From CAJXVY01 sp965660355 (GTDB lineage: Bacteria > Actinomycetota > Actinomycetes > Actinomycetales > Microbacteriaceae): a stretch of DNA of 5,986 nucleotides. The notes under the pieces were generated by a model, which made no database searches, was not told the origin of the DNA, and saw only the letters and a program-made list of their open reading frames with translations. Made by a program: the position numbers and the translations under genes. Positions 1 to 5,870 of this stretch are shown here, in pieces (position 1 is the first letter of the stretch; each line of letters starts with the position of its first letter). The stretch lies in assembly GCA_965660355.1 (NCBI GenBank), contig CBFHZN010000049.1, forward strand, positions 1 through 5,986. Direction: 5' to 3'.

Positions 1-1282
1 CGTATACTTCATTTCCGTCTATGGTATTCGCGTAAGAACATTCGAGTGTTACTTGCCCATCCTGAGGTGAGCCCGACCCAATCAAAGACAAAGTATCTTC
101 AGGGGTTCCGTCGCTATCATCGTAAACGAAGTCCGTGCCATCTATCCAAATTCTGGAAGGCGAATTCGCCAAGTATCGTCCGGCGTCGATTGAGTTTACA
201 ACAGAAGATGAATTTGCGGCGAGAACACCATAGTCAACAGTGTTGTCTCTGTCCGAAACCATTGCTCCGTAGTACGCTACAGAGATCTCTCTCCAATCAC
301 TTCTAAATGTGGAATCTGTCAGCTCACCCGAATAGAAAGCCTCGTCGCCATCAGGGCCGTAACTAGCACTCTGCCCGTAGAAGGATCTGGAGACCTGACT
401 GGAGTAAGTGTTTCCGTTCGCTTTTGGAATGTCATTAGCCGCTGCGGTAATGATCCAGTTATCTTTTTGCTTCAGTAGCGCATGAGATGGCTTGAAAGCA
501 AAGTAAACAGTAATGGACCCTGGTTTGGACATATCGGCGGATGACCCAGAGAAACCGCTCTGATCTGTTGGAACTGCGTAGGAGCCCTTAGCGTTATCGC
601 CTGAACGGGTAGTTTCAACTGACGTAGGTAGCACAATTTCGTGCTCCGAGGCGCCCTTGAGCCTGAACGCATCAACTGTCACGTCGTAGATGATGGAGAT
701 TCCAGAGCGAGCGTCCACCATTGAGCCCTCTACATCTGGCTCCTCATCACTGAAACCGCAGTTTCGTTCGACATCGTTGGTCTCATTTCCTCCGTCGGTG
801 TCATACCAGTCGAAGTCTGAGATGTCAGTTCCACCACTTCTAACTGCCGCATCTGACGAGTTGAGAATGCAGAGGCCTATGTTGTCAAGCGAACCCAAAG
901 GACCATTTGTCGTGATTGTCACTGACTGCCTGTAAAACGGAGCTGAAGAAGAGGTCACATCCCCCGCGTCAGGCACCCTGACCTGGTCGGTCGTTGGATC
1001 CCTGTTGATGTCGAAAGTGGCACGCACTCCATCACTGGACACATCAGCCACAACCGCATCGTTTGTGAATCCAGCCCTGACCACTGGGGTCGAAGCGGTT
1101 GGGTAAATCCTGTCTGTTGCCATGCTTGTGGAATCTGCCCCAAAATACTGGTACAGAGTCCCAATTGCCACCTTGGGGGGATCCTGAAGGGGGGTGAATG
1201 AATCGGTAGATTCAGCCAAAGACGCCCCGCCAAATCCAGCCACAAGTGACCCAGCTATAAGCCAGCTCAGTGTTCTTCTCAT
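1..1282 (-). CDS. Large exported acidic surface protein, N-terminal part (3' end outside window)
   Basis: The frame is open from an ATG at 1282-1280 to the window edge: 427 complete codons without a stop, so the gene is 3'-truncated only by the window. The start has an AAAGGA ribosome binding site eight bases upstream. Residues 1-23 form a signal peptide: MRRTLSW basic start, hydrophobic LIAGSLVAGFGGA, and an S-L-A cleavage site before ESTDS. The rest is hydrophilic, rich in D, S, T, G and aromatic residues, and looks like beta-sandwich material. It has only three cysteines (about residues 138, 175 and 415); the first two flank an acidic WYDTDGG stretch at about 159-165 and could form a disulfide or calcium-binding loop. 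No transmembrane segment, sortase motif or enzyme motif is visible in this part. It lies 123 bases downstream of a membrane glycosyltransferase on the same strand. I recognise no named family; secretion is well supported, function is unknown. Confidence 0.85.
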   Translation of the reverse strand, partial: MRRTLSWLIAGSLVAGFGGASLAESTDSFTPLQDPPKVAIGTLYQYFGADSTSMATDRIYPTASTPVVRAGFTNDAVVADVSSDGVRATFDINRDPTTDQVRVPDAGDVTSSSAPFYRQSVTITTNGPLGSLDNIGLCILNSSDAAVRSGGTDISDFDWYDTDGGNETNDVERNCGFSDEEPDVEGSMVDARSGISIIYDVTVDAFRLKGASEHEIVLPTSVETTRSGDNAKGSYAVPTDQSGFSGSSADMSKPGSITVYFAFKPSHALLKQKDNWIITAAANDIPKANGNTYSSQVSRSFYGQSASYGPDGDEAFYSGELTDSTFRSDWREISVAYYGAMVSDRDNTVDYGVLAANSSSVVNSIDAGRYLANSPSRIWIDGTDFVYDDSDGTPEDTLSLIGSGSPQDGQVTLECSYANTIDGNEVY

Positions 1283-1290
1283 GCGTAAAA

Positions 1291-1296
1291 TCCTTT
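1291..1296 (-). promoter_or_regulatory. Ribosome binding site of the exported-protein gene
   Basis: AAAGGA on the minus strand, eight bases before the ATG at 1282. It supports this start, which is also directly followed by a signal peptide. Confidence 0.7.
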
Positions 1297-1311
1297 GTTC
1301 TGTTTGGGAAC

Positions 1312-1320
1312 ACAATAGCA
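1312..1320 (-). promoter_or_regulatory. Possible extended -10 promoter element for the exported-protein gene
   Basis: The minus strand reads TGCTATTGT, an extended -10-like element, about 30 bases before the start codon. A TTGACA sits upstream (1328-1333) but only 7 to 10 bases away, too close to act as its -35 box. The 123-base gap after the glycosyltransferase stop leaves room for a separate promoter. This is a weak call from consensus matching alone. Confidence 0.25.
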
Positions 1321-1405
1321 TGAACAATGTCAACTTGAGTAGCACTTCCTTGTCCAACGTGCAGATAATGGATATAAATCGACTATGAACTGGCTAAAAA
1401 CAGGT

Positions 1406-3082
1406 TTATTCGTAAATTCTGAAGCCTCTGGGGTCTTCGTAGGTGGCCTGAGCGTCTAGGCCTAGGTTCCCGATAGCGACAATAATCAAACCTTCATCAA
1501 ACTCCGATGGTGGAATGACAGAGCCTGGACGGTAAAGCTCGAAGTCAACGTCTCGTTTTTCCATGACAAAAATACTTGCCTCTGTGAGTTGCTTATCTGA
1601 ACCCAAAACTAGGAAATTCTCACCTGAAACATCCGGATAGGTTTCTTTGACGTATTCACCCGCGTAGTCACTGGCAACTTTTTGCGAATTGATCCGATTT
1701 TGATAGTCATGGGCTGCAATTCCCGCTCCGGCTGTGGTGACCAAGATGGCCACCGTTGCAAGGGCCAATCTGTTCTGATATTGCGCCAACCAGATAACCG
1801 CTAGAACCACCGAACCAATTCCAATGAGCCAGCCAGCATCGGATGAACGGAATATGCCAACCAGATAAGAAGAATCTGCCATCAGGATATCCACCCAGCT
1901 GAAGCTCAGTCCGATGGCTAACAGCGACCCAGCGGCGGCAATGAGAGTAAAAGGGTATCTGTAAAAATTACCTCTGTCGTCTCTTTTCAGGGCATATAAA
2001 GCGCTGATGATGACAAGCGGGAATAGAAACTCAAAGTAACGAAGCAGAATTCGATCACTGTGATCATCCCCTCCCTGGGAAACATATAAAGCAAAAAAGG
2101 AAATCAGAATTATGTAATACCCAATTAGCGCGGGGCCAATCCAAATCAATATGGAACGGTCTCTGCGCAAATTGGCCAAAGCAATAATCATCGGAACACC
2201 GACAATTGCCAAAGAAGCTAGGAGGAATTGTCCGAACTGGACGCTCAGGAATGGCAAGCTAGAGATTGAATCCGCTGCGGCAGGGGTCGCTGCAGATTCT
2301 GAGCTCTCTGTTTGCACCTCGGATCCAGCGAGGAATCCAAATAAATCCCCTACAATTCGGTTGAATCCGCCCTGGTAGTTGGCCAGAAGTGTTAGCCCTG
2401 CTGTTCCAGCAAGCAAAAAGCCAAATAGTAATTTCAGGACAACTGTCATTGCGACATAAGAGACTGCTTCAATCAATCCCCGTGTCCAGTTTTTGATTTT
2501 TGCCCCAAATAGAATTACTGCTAGCAATGGCAAAACAAACAGGGCGTGAGGTTTAACGATAGAGGCCAAAGACATCAATAGTGCTGAGGCAGCTAGCAGG
2601 GCAATGAAGTTTTTTTGATCGCTCAGCTGAGCCCAAACAAAAAAAGTGACTGACCAGGTGAAAAAGGCAAAAAACATCATCTCTGGCATAAAAAAGCTTG
2701 TGTAGAGCCCCAGTGGACCCAAAACAGCAGCCAAAGCAATGGCAATAGACATCCACGGCTTCAAAACAAAAGATGCAAACTTCCAGATTGCAGAACCATA
2801 TAAAAATAAAAAGATTGAATTTATTACTTTGGTCGCAGCGTAGGGGTCAATCGGAAAAGAATCCACAGTTGAATAAATCCAGGCGTGCAGAAAGTTGCCG
2901 AATCTAACCTCATTCAACTCCGAAAGCCTTGCCTGGGTGCTGTAGATCAGCTCATCTCCCATGACAGTGGGAAGGTTGGGAGTGACTTGAATAAAAACAA
3001 AAACTGAAGCTGATGCCAGTAGGCCAATGCCACCGAGAAGCCAAGCGGTTGATTTCGAAACTAACTGAGCAGTTTTGACCAA
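1406..3082 (-). CDS. Multi-pass membrane glycosyltransferase, GT-C fold (GT39/ArnT-like)
   Basis: A 558-residue membrane protein with roughly 11-13 hydrophobic helices. The first is at about 13-32. It is followed by an extracytoplasmic loop containing G-D-E at 42-44 (MGDELIYSTQAR), the position of the catalytic acidic residue in GT-C enzymes that use polyprenyl-phosphate sugars. Further GT-C-like features are PE at 133-134, KPH at 177-179 and an RYFEFLFP motif at 348-355. A low-complexity S/A/T/E-rich outer loop lies at about 254-275, and a soluble C-terminal part at about 457-558. The family transfers a lipid-linked sugar to a lipid, glycan or protein on the outer membrane face; donor and acceptor cannot be read from sequence. 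The start is a TTG with GGGGA five bases upstream. The frame has an upstream in-frame TAA and no ATG until residue 41, which would delete the first helix, so TTG is preferred. The CxxC hypothetical gene is 55 bases upstream. Confidence 0.8.
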   Translation of the reverse strand: MVKTAQLVSKSTAWLLGGIGLLASASVFVFIQVTPNLPTVMGDELIYSTQARLSELNEVRFGNFLHAWIYSTVDSFPIDPYAATKVINSIFLFLYGSAIWKFASFVLKPWMSIAIALAAVLGPLGLYTSFFMPEMMFFAFFTWSVTFFVWAQLSDQKNFIALLAASALLMSLASIVKPHALFVLPLLAVILFGAKIKNWTRGLIEAVSYVAMTVVLKLLFGFLLAGTAGLTLLANYQGGFNRIVGDLFGFLAGSEVQTESSESAATPAAADSISSLPFLSVQFGQFLLASLAIVGVPMIIALANLRRDRSILIWIGPALIGYYIILISFFALYVSQGGDDHSDRILLRYFEFLFPLVIISALYALKRDDRGNFYRYPFTLIAAAGSLLAIGLSFSWVDILMADSSYLVGIFRSSDAGWLIGIGSVVLAVIWLAQYQNRLALATVAILVTTAGAGIAAHDYQNRINSQKVASDYAGEYVKETYPDVSGENFLVLGSDKQLTEASIFVMEKRDVDFELYRPGSVIPPSEFDEGLIIVAIGNLGLDAQATYEDPRGFRIYE

Positions 3083-3137
3083 AATATCCCCAAGGCTTGA
3101 TTTCTCAATACTTTACAGCATGTATGAAAACTTCCAC

Positions 3138-3509
3138 CTAATACATAATCAATTTCGATTTGAGGATCTTCTCAAAACTCTCAACATCGCCTTTAGCCGC
3201 TTTGAGATCGTTCCAATCCAGAATCATGCTCAGAGATCCGTCTTCATACTCAATCAAAACACAGGGTTCCCTACCACCACTGGCTTCAATTTGAGCCTCT
3301 GTTCTCTCGTTTTTGTGAACCAAAACAAACTCATAGCCATCTTCCTGAAGTCTTTTCTCGAACTCTTTCCAGGCTGCTTTTTTCTTCACGGGTGAATGTG
3401 TGACATCACATAGTTTGCAATCTCGAATACCGATTAGGTGACCAAAGAAATAAGCAAGCTCACCAACAAAGCCTCCGTTGGCGTTATATACCCCTATTAG
3501 TTTTCGCAT
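3138..3509 (-). CDS. Conserved hypothetical protein with CxxC motif
   Basis: A soluble 123-residue protein with no signal peptide or membrane segment. It opens with IGVYNANGGFVGELAYFFGH (5-24), then CKLCDVTH at 31-38, a lysine-rich helix (about 42-57), a FVLVHKNER strand region and a C-terminal segment EYEDGSLSMILDWNDLKAAKG at about 87-107. I recall small actinobacterial proteins with the same YNA-G...GEL...CxLCDxTH layout and no assigned function. The CxxC plus nearby His could bind a metal or act as a redox pair, which is only a guess. The ATG is at 3509 with a poor ribosome binding site (AGAG). An intrinsic terminator lies just upstream at 3524-3566, so it probably has its own promoter, not read-through from higBA. 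The glycosyltransferase gene follows 55 bases downstream and may be co-transcribed. Confidence 0.75.
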   Translation of the reverse strand: MRKLIGVYNANGGFVGELAYFFGHLIGIRDCKLCDVTHSPVKKKAAWKEFEKRLQEDGYEFVLVHKNERTEAQIEASGGREPCVLIEYEDGSLSMILDWNDLKAAKGDVESFEKILKSKLIMY

Positions 3510-3523
3510 AGAGCTCTAAACCT

Positions 3524-3566
3524 AAAACAAACACAAACTATTCGCCGCATAGTTTGCGGTGAATAG
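3524..3566 (-). terminator. Intrinsic terminator downstream of higBA
   Basis: On the minus strand, CTATTCACCGCA and TGCGGCGAATAG form a 12-bp stem (one T-G wobble) around the five-base loop AACTA. The stem is followed at once by TTTGTGTTTGTTTT. It lies 55 bases after the higA stop and before the CxxC gene. The opposite strand has no T tract, so it should act on the minus strand only. Confidence 0.8.
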
Positions 3567-3621
3567 AAACGGGGCTAAAAGCTAAGGAGAAAGATCAGGA
3601 AGGCGCGGCGGAGTGAATGAA

Positions 3622-3882
3622 CTAGACCCGTGCTCGGTCCTTTTCGATTTCAAGTTCGTATCTGCTTTGCAGGTTCATCCAGAATTCAGCAGAGTTTCCA
3701 AAATAATCTGAGAAACCTAAAGCCAGACTCGCGGTTATTCCAGCTCTACCGGCAATCAGATCGCTGATAAGGCCTTCTGAAACTCCAGAGACCTCGGCGA
3801 AGGATTTCACACTAATCCCTAAAGGTGACAAGAACTCTTCCATAAGAATTTCACCAGGGTGAATTGGATTCATAAGCTTCAT
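3622..3882 (-). CDS. higA: HigA-type antitoxin (XRE-family helix-turn-helix)
   Basis: An 86-residue protein starting MKLMNPIHPGEILMEEFL, the signature opening of HigA antitoxins. A helix-turn-helix follows at about 24-46 (VKSFAEVSGVSEGLISDLIAGRAGIT), then the typical family tail with AEFWMNLQSRYELE at 65-78. It neutralises the neighbouring HigB toxin and usually represses the shared promoter. The ATG at 3882 is chosen because AGGAG stands six bases upstream. An in-frame TTG at 3906 would add eight residues inside the toxin gene and lacks such a site; a further ATG at 3873 is also possible. The ribosome binding site overlaps the higB stop codon, so translation of the two genes is probably coupled. 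Toxin-first order is normal for higBA, unlike many other toxin-antitoxin pairs. Family assignment is strong; activity is not shown. Confidence 0.93.
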   Translation of the reverse strand: MKLMNPIHPGEILMEEFLSPLGISVKSFAEVSGVSEGLISDLIAGRAGITASLALGFSDYFGNSAEFWMNLQSRYELEIEKDRARV

Positions 3883-3888
3883 ATCGAG

Positions 3889-3894
3889 CTCCTC
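3889..3894 (-). promoter_or_regulatory. Ribosome binding site of higA overlapping the higB stop
   Basis: The minus strand reads TAGAGGAG, where TAG is the higB stop and GAGGAG the ribosome binding site, six bases before the higA ATG. It decides the higA start and implies coupled translation. Confidence 0.85.
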
Positions 3895-4184
3895 TATCGC
3901 TTGCAATGGTAATCGATTATCTCAACGTTATGTGGGCCATCTTGGGACCAGCAAAAACAAATCCGCCATTGTTTGTTTATTCGAATGCTGTACTGACCTC
4001 TCCGTGTGCCCCCTAGCTTTTCTAGCCCGTTACCCGGTGAGGACAATAGGTCCTGAATGCCCGTGGCAGCGTCGAACACTTGAAGTTTCCTCAATGCACT
4101 TTTGGCCACTCTCGGGTCCAAGACAGAGAGGTTTTCTCGCAACCAAAACTTCTCCTTAGTCTTCGAGGCGAAGGATTGAGTCAT
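3894..4184 (-). CDS. higB: HigB-type mRNA-cleaving toxin (RelE superfamily)
   Basis: A 96-residue protein of full family length. It opens MTQSFASKTKEKFW, like other HigB proteins (usual form M-I-x-S-F...KG-E-x-F). It keeps the core GLEKLGG-RRGQYSIRINKQWRICF at about 53-77 and the C-terminal DYH at 91-93, which matches the catalytic Asp-Tyr-His cluster described for Proteus HigB. The family cleaves mRNA on the translating ribosome; the antitoxin HigA is encoded 11 bases downstream. The ATG at 4184 is preferred over an in-frame TTG at 4229 because it gives the standard family N-terminus. An AAGG lies nine bases upstream of it, a little distant. No frameshift or missing core residue is seen, so the toxin looks intact. 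The pair sits between the 3' end of a tRNA-Ser gene and a strong terminator, as a self-contained cassette. Confidence 0.92.
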   Translation of the reverse strand: MTQSFASKTKEKFWLRENLSVLDPRVAKSALRKLQVFDAATGIQDLLSSPGNGLEKLGGTRRGQYSIRINKQWRICFCWSQDGPHNVEIIDYHCKR

Positions 4185-4301
4185 GTCTATCAACCTTGGC
4201 CCAAAAACTGGGGACTTTTTTGCGAACAACCCTGGACTGTGGACAACTTGAGGACTGGAATCAGGTCAAACCCCGTGAATTATCTAAGTTTCCCAAAAAT
4301 T
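4185..4301 (-). promoter_or_regulatory. Upstream region of higBA, probably carrying its promoter and operator
   Basis: These 117 bases separate the tRNA 3' end from higB. On the minus strand they hold GATAAT (4279-4284) and a downstream TTTGACC, neither with a well-placed partner box. Several GTCC-centred repeats follow: TGGAC-TG-TGGAC at 4233-4244 and GGACTGG at 4252-4258 on the plus strand. HigA proteins bind operators next to their own promoter, so the repeats are candidate sites. The exact promoter is not resolved. Confidence 0.35.
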
Positions 4302-4391
4302 TGGCGGTGGCGGTGGGATTTGAACCCACGGTTGACTTACGCCAACACAACTTTTCGAGAGTTGCACCTTCGGCCGCTCGGACACGCCACC
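4302..4391 (-). tRNA. tRNA-Ser (anticodon CGA), CCA encoded
   Basis: The minus strand folds as a class II tRNA. The acceptor stem pairs GGTGGCG (5') with CGCCACC (3'). The anticodon stem CAACT/AGTTG encloses the seven-base loop CTCGAAA, giving anticodon CGA (plus-strand bases 4355-4357) that reads UCG serine codons. A long variable arm (TGTTGGCGTAAGTCAAC region) is typical of serine tRNAs. The T arm is GTGGG-TTCAAAT-CCCAC, followed by discriminator G and a genomic CCA. The gene is 90 bases long including CCA. It begins 20 bases after the tadA stop, so it may be processed from a tadA transcript. Confidence 0.96.
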
Positions 4392-4411
4392 GCGAGCAAC
4401 ACTAACAAATA

Positions 4412-4864
4412 TCAGTCTCTGAGGGAGTTAAAGTATGTGCTCAACACCTCCGCGCATTCTTTCTCCCTGACTCCAGGGATAACCTCAACCTCTGGCCCAA
4501 GCCTGGAGTCTCTGAGAATGTCATAGCGTGATCCGCTTCCACCAACTTTTTCATCCCATGCCCCAAAAACAACCCTTGGGATTCTGGCGGTTTTGATTGC
4601 CCCCGCACACATCACACATGGCTCCAAGGTGACAATCAAGGTGCAGTCTTCTAATCTCCAGTTTTGTAATTTCTCTGATGCTTCTCTCGTGGCCATAATC
4701 TCTGCGTGAGCGGTTGGGTCATTATTGCTGATTGTCTTATTGACACCTGTGGCAATTAGCTCGCCCTTTGAATCCAAAATCAATGCCCCCACCGGCACCT
4801 CCAAAGAGTTCTCTTTGGCAAGCGCGATTGCTCGCTGCATGTGTTGATCCCATTGGTTTTGCAT
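4412..4864 (-). CDS. tadA: tRNA-specific adenosine deaminase TadA
   Basis: A 150-residue zinc deaminase, normal length for the family. It converts the wobble adenosine of tRNA-Arg(ACG) to inosine so that CGU, CGC and CGA codons can be read. The catalytic HAE motif is at 53-55 (T-A-H-A-E-I) and the second zinc motif PCVMCAGA at 82-89, with E55 the proton shuttle and H53, C83 and C86 the zinc ligands. EVPVGA at 22-27 and the FGAWDEKVGGSGS region at 100-112 are also typical. The ATG at 4864 is preceded by a purine-rich AAGAGAG. The plus-strand regulator gene is divergent across a 234-base gap, and the serine tRNA lies just downstream on the same strand. It should be an essential housekeeping gene; all key residues are present. 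Confidence 0.96.
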   Translation of the reverse strand: MQNQWDQHMQRAIALAKENSLEVPVGALILDSKGELIATGVNKTISNNDPTAHAEIMATREASEKLQNWRLEDCTLIVTLEPCVMCAGAIKTARIPRVVFGAWDEKVGGSGSRYDILRDSRLGPEVEVIPGVREKECAEVLSTYFNSLRD

Positions 4865-5098
4865 GTCTCTCTTCAGTCTTCTAGATGGCTAGCTCTTAAT
4901 TCACGATAGGCGAAGTTAGTAAAACTGATGACATAAACGGACATTTAGGGAGTTTTCAGACGGACATTTAGGGAGTTTTCAGACGGACATTTAGGGAGTT
5001 TTCAGACGGACATTTAGGGAAATTCATCAAAAAGGGCTTTTCTTTCGAAAACATAGAGTTACATTTCGACAGATGTCCAAATTCTTTGGGTATTCTTT
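4865..5098. promoter_or_regulatory. Divergent intergenic region between tadA and the LuxR-type regulator
   Basis: This 234-base gap must carry promoters for both tadA (leftwards) and the regulator (rightwards). It also holds the 23-bp tandem repeat described separately. I find no strong sigma-70-type promoter. A weak rightward candidate is TACATT at 5060-5065. Part of the right end (5057-5098) is open in the regulator's frame and may be coding. Confidence 0.4.
4937..5020. repeat. Perfect 23-bp tandem repeat, 3.65 copies
   Basis: The unit begins ACGGACATTTAGGGA and ends GTTTTCAG. Full copies are at 4937-4959, 4960-4982 and 4983-5005, and a fourth at 5006-5020 stops after the first 15 bases, after which the sequence becomes AATTCATC. 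All copies are identical. There are no spacers, so it is not a CRISPR array, and 23 is not a multiple of three, which argues against coding. It lies between divergent genes, about 70 bases from tadA and 80 from the called start of the regulator. Roles as regulator binding sites, or as multiple terminal repeats of a lost insertion sequence, are both open. Confidence 0.95.
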
Positions 5099-5836
5099 TT
5101 GAGAGCATCAGCCAAGGGGGCGAACCTGCCAGATCTAACAAAGAAGCTACTCTCATACCTAGCGCAAGATCCGACTACTACTGAAACAGCCAAATACCTA
5201 ACGATGATTGGCTTAGTCGATCCCACTCCGAGAGCCGCCAGCATGAACTTCATCGACGAAAGCGGCATCATCTTCGAATTGGCCCGCTTTGGGCTGACTA
5301 AAAAAGACCCTTTTTTGAATCGAAACTCACTCTGGGAGGATCTACCCCCGTTCAAACTCCTGCTCAAGGGAGAGGTGGCTTTGATTGACCCGCACCGGGT
5401 GGTTGAGAAATCCAAGGAAGCTGGCTTTGAAATGGAACCGGAGGCCTGGCTCAGCTCGGTTTTGTTAATCCCGATTCTCAAAAAACAAACCCCCGCAGGA
5501 GCTGTTGCTTTGTTCTTCGATGAAAAACTAGATCGTATTCCGGAGCTAAAGGTTGACTATGAATCTTTTCAAGCCTTGATGGTTTTGGCTTTAGAGACCC
5601 CACAGTTTCAAAGAGCAATCATGGATAACGCCAGAACAGCACTCCCAGACCTCACTGATTCCGAACTTGAATGCATTCGCTTCATTGCAAGGGGTTATTC
5701 CAATAAACAAATAGCTAGTGAAACAAACCTTGCCTTGCCAACAGTAAAGGCCAGAGTTTCCAAATTGCTGGCAAGGTTTGAGGTTGGAAACCGCAAAGAG
5801 TTGGTTCAAAAACTGCGTTCAGAGAAAATCGTTTAG
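5099..5836 (+). CDS. LuxR-type transcriptional regulator with a possible GAF-like N-terminal half
   Basis: With the TTG start used here the product has 245 residues. The C-terminal part (about 185-240) is a LuxR/GerE helix-turn-helix: LTDSELECIRFIARGYSNKQIA, then a recognition helix around LALPTVKARVSKLLARF, then GNRKELV. The N-terminal half has alternating strands and helices, with FIDESGIIFELARFG at about 51-65 and SSVLLIPILKKQTPAGAVALFF at about 119-140, which resembles a GAF-type sensor fold; no ligand or phosphoacceptor site can be named. No histidine kinase is next to it. The start is uncertain: the TTG has no good ribosome binding site, the frame stays open upstream to a TAG at 5054-5056, and the upstream codons (DVQILWVFFL) look like a continuing helix. 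It is divergent from tadA and followed 34 bases later by upp. The 23-bp repeats lie just upstream and are plausible targets. Regulated genes are unknown. Confidence 0.85.
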   Translation: MRASAKGANLPDLTKKLLSYLAQDPTTTETAKYLTMIGLVDPTPRAASMNFIDESGIIFELARFGLTKKDPFLNRNSLWEDLPPFKLLLKGEVALIDPHRVVEKSKEAGFEMEPEAWLSSVLLIPILKKQTPAGAVALFFDEKLDRIPELKVDYESFQALMVLALETPQFQRAIMDNARTALPDLTDSELECIRFIARGYSNKQIASETNLALPTVKARVSKLLARFEVGNRKELVQKLRSEKIV

Positions 5837-5857
5837 CCCAGAGCGGCAATCAAGCAC

Positions 5858-5863
5858 TACTCT
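5858..5863 (+). promoter_or_regulatory. Possible -10 box for a leaderless upp transcript
   Basis: TACTCT stands seven bases before the upp ATG, and no ribosome binding site is seen between the regulator stop and upp. That spacing would place transcription start at or next to the ATG, as in leaderless mRNAs common in actinobacteria. No clear -35 box is present, so this is tentative. Confidence 0.25.
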
Positions 5864-5870
5864 GTAGCTC

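Noticed and set aside
46..1245. Short open frames on both strands (for example 46-306, 690-935 and 1194-1388 plus; 472-675 and 955-1245 minus)
   Set aside because: All but the tail of 1194-1388 lie inside the 427-codon minus-strand exported protein, in other frames; they have no good ribosome binding sites and their products have odd composition.
2151..2756. Small frames inside the glycosyltransferase gene (2151-2378 plus, 2553-2756 minus)
   Set aside because: They overlap a well-supported membrane protein in other frames and show no domain features.
3075..3395. Plus-strand frame of 106 codons
   Set aside because: Antisense to the CxxC protein, whose codons look like real protein; the plus-strand product has no recognisable features.
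3600..3620. Possible degenerate copy of the tRNA-Ser 3' end as an attachment site
   Set aside because: Both are GGCG-rich, but the bases do not align over a useful length.
3932..4526. Plus-strand frames across higB, the tRNA and the end of tadA
   Set aside because: They read through a tRNA gene antisense and give the familiar false WRWDLNPRL-type peptide that arises from tRNA T arms.
4937..5020. CRISPR array
   Set aside because: The units are contiguous and identical with no spacers, and no cas genes are near.
5073..5101. Short leaderless peptide starting at ATG 5073 (MSKFFGYSF)
   Set aside because: Nine codons only, and the weak TACATT element is the sole support; kept only as part of the regulator start question.
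5059..5809. Minus-strand frames opposite the LuxR-type regulator
   Set aside because: The plus strand carries a clear helix-turn-helix protein; the antisense products show no family features.
5839..5864. CAGAG/CTCTG hairpin between the regulator and upp
   Set aside because: Five base pairs around a 16-base loop with no T tract is too weak for a terminator.
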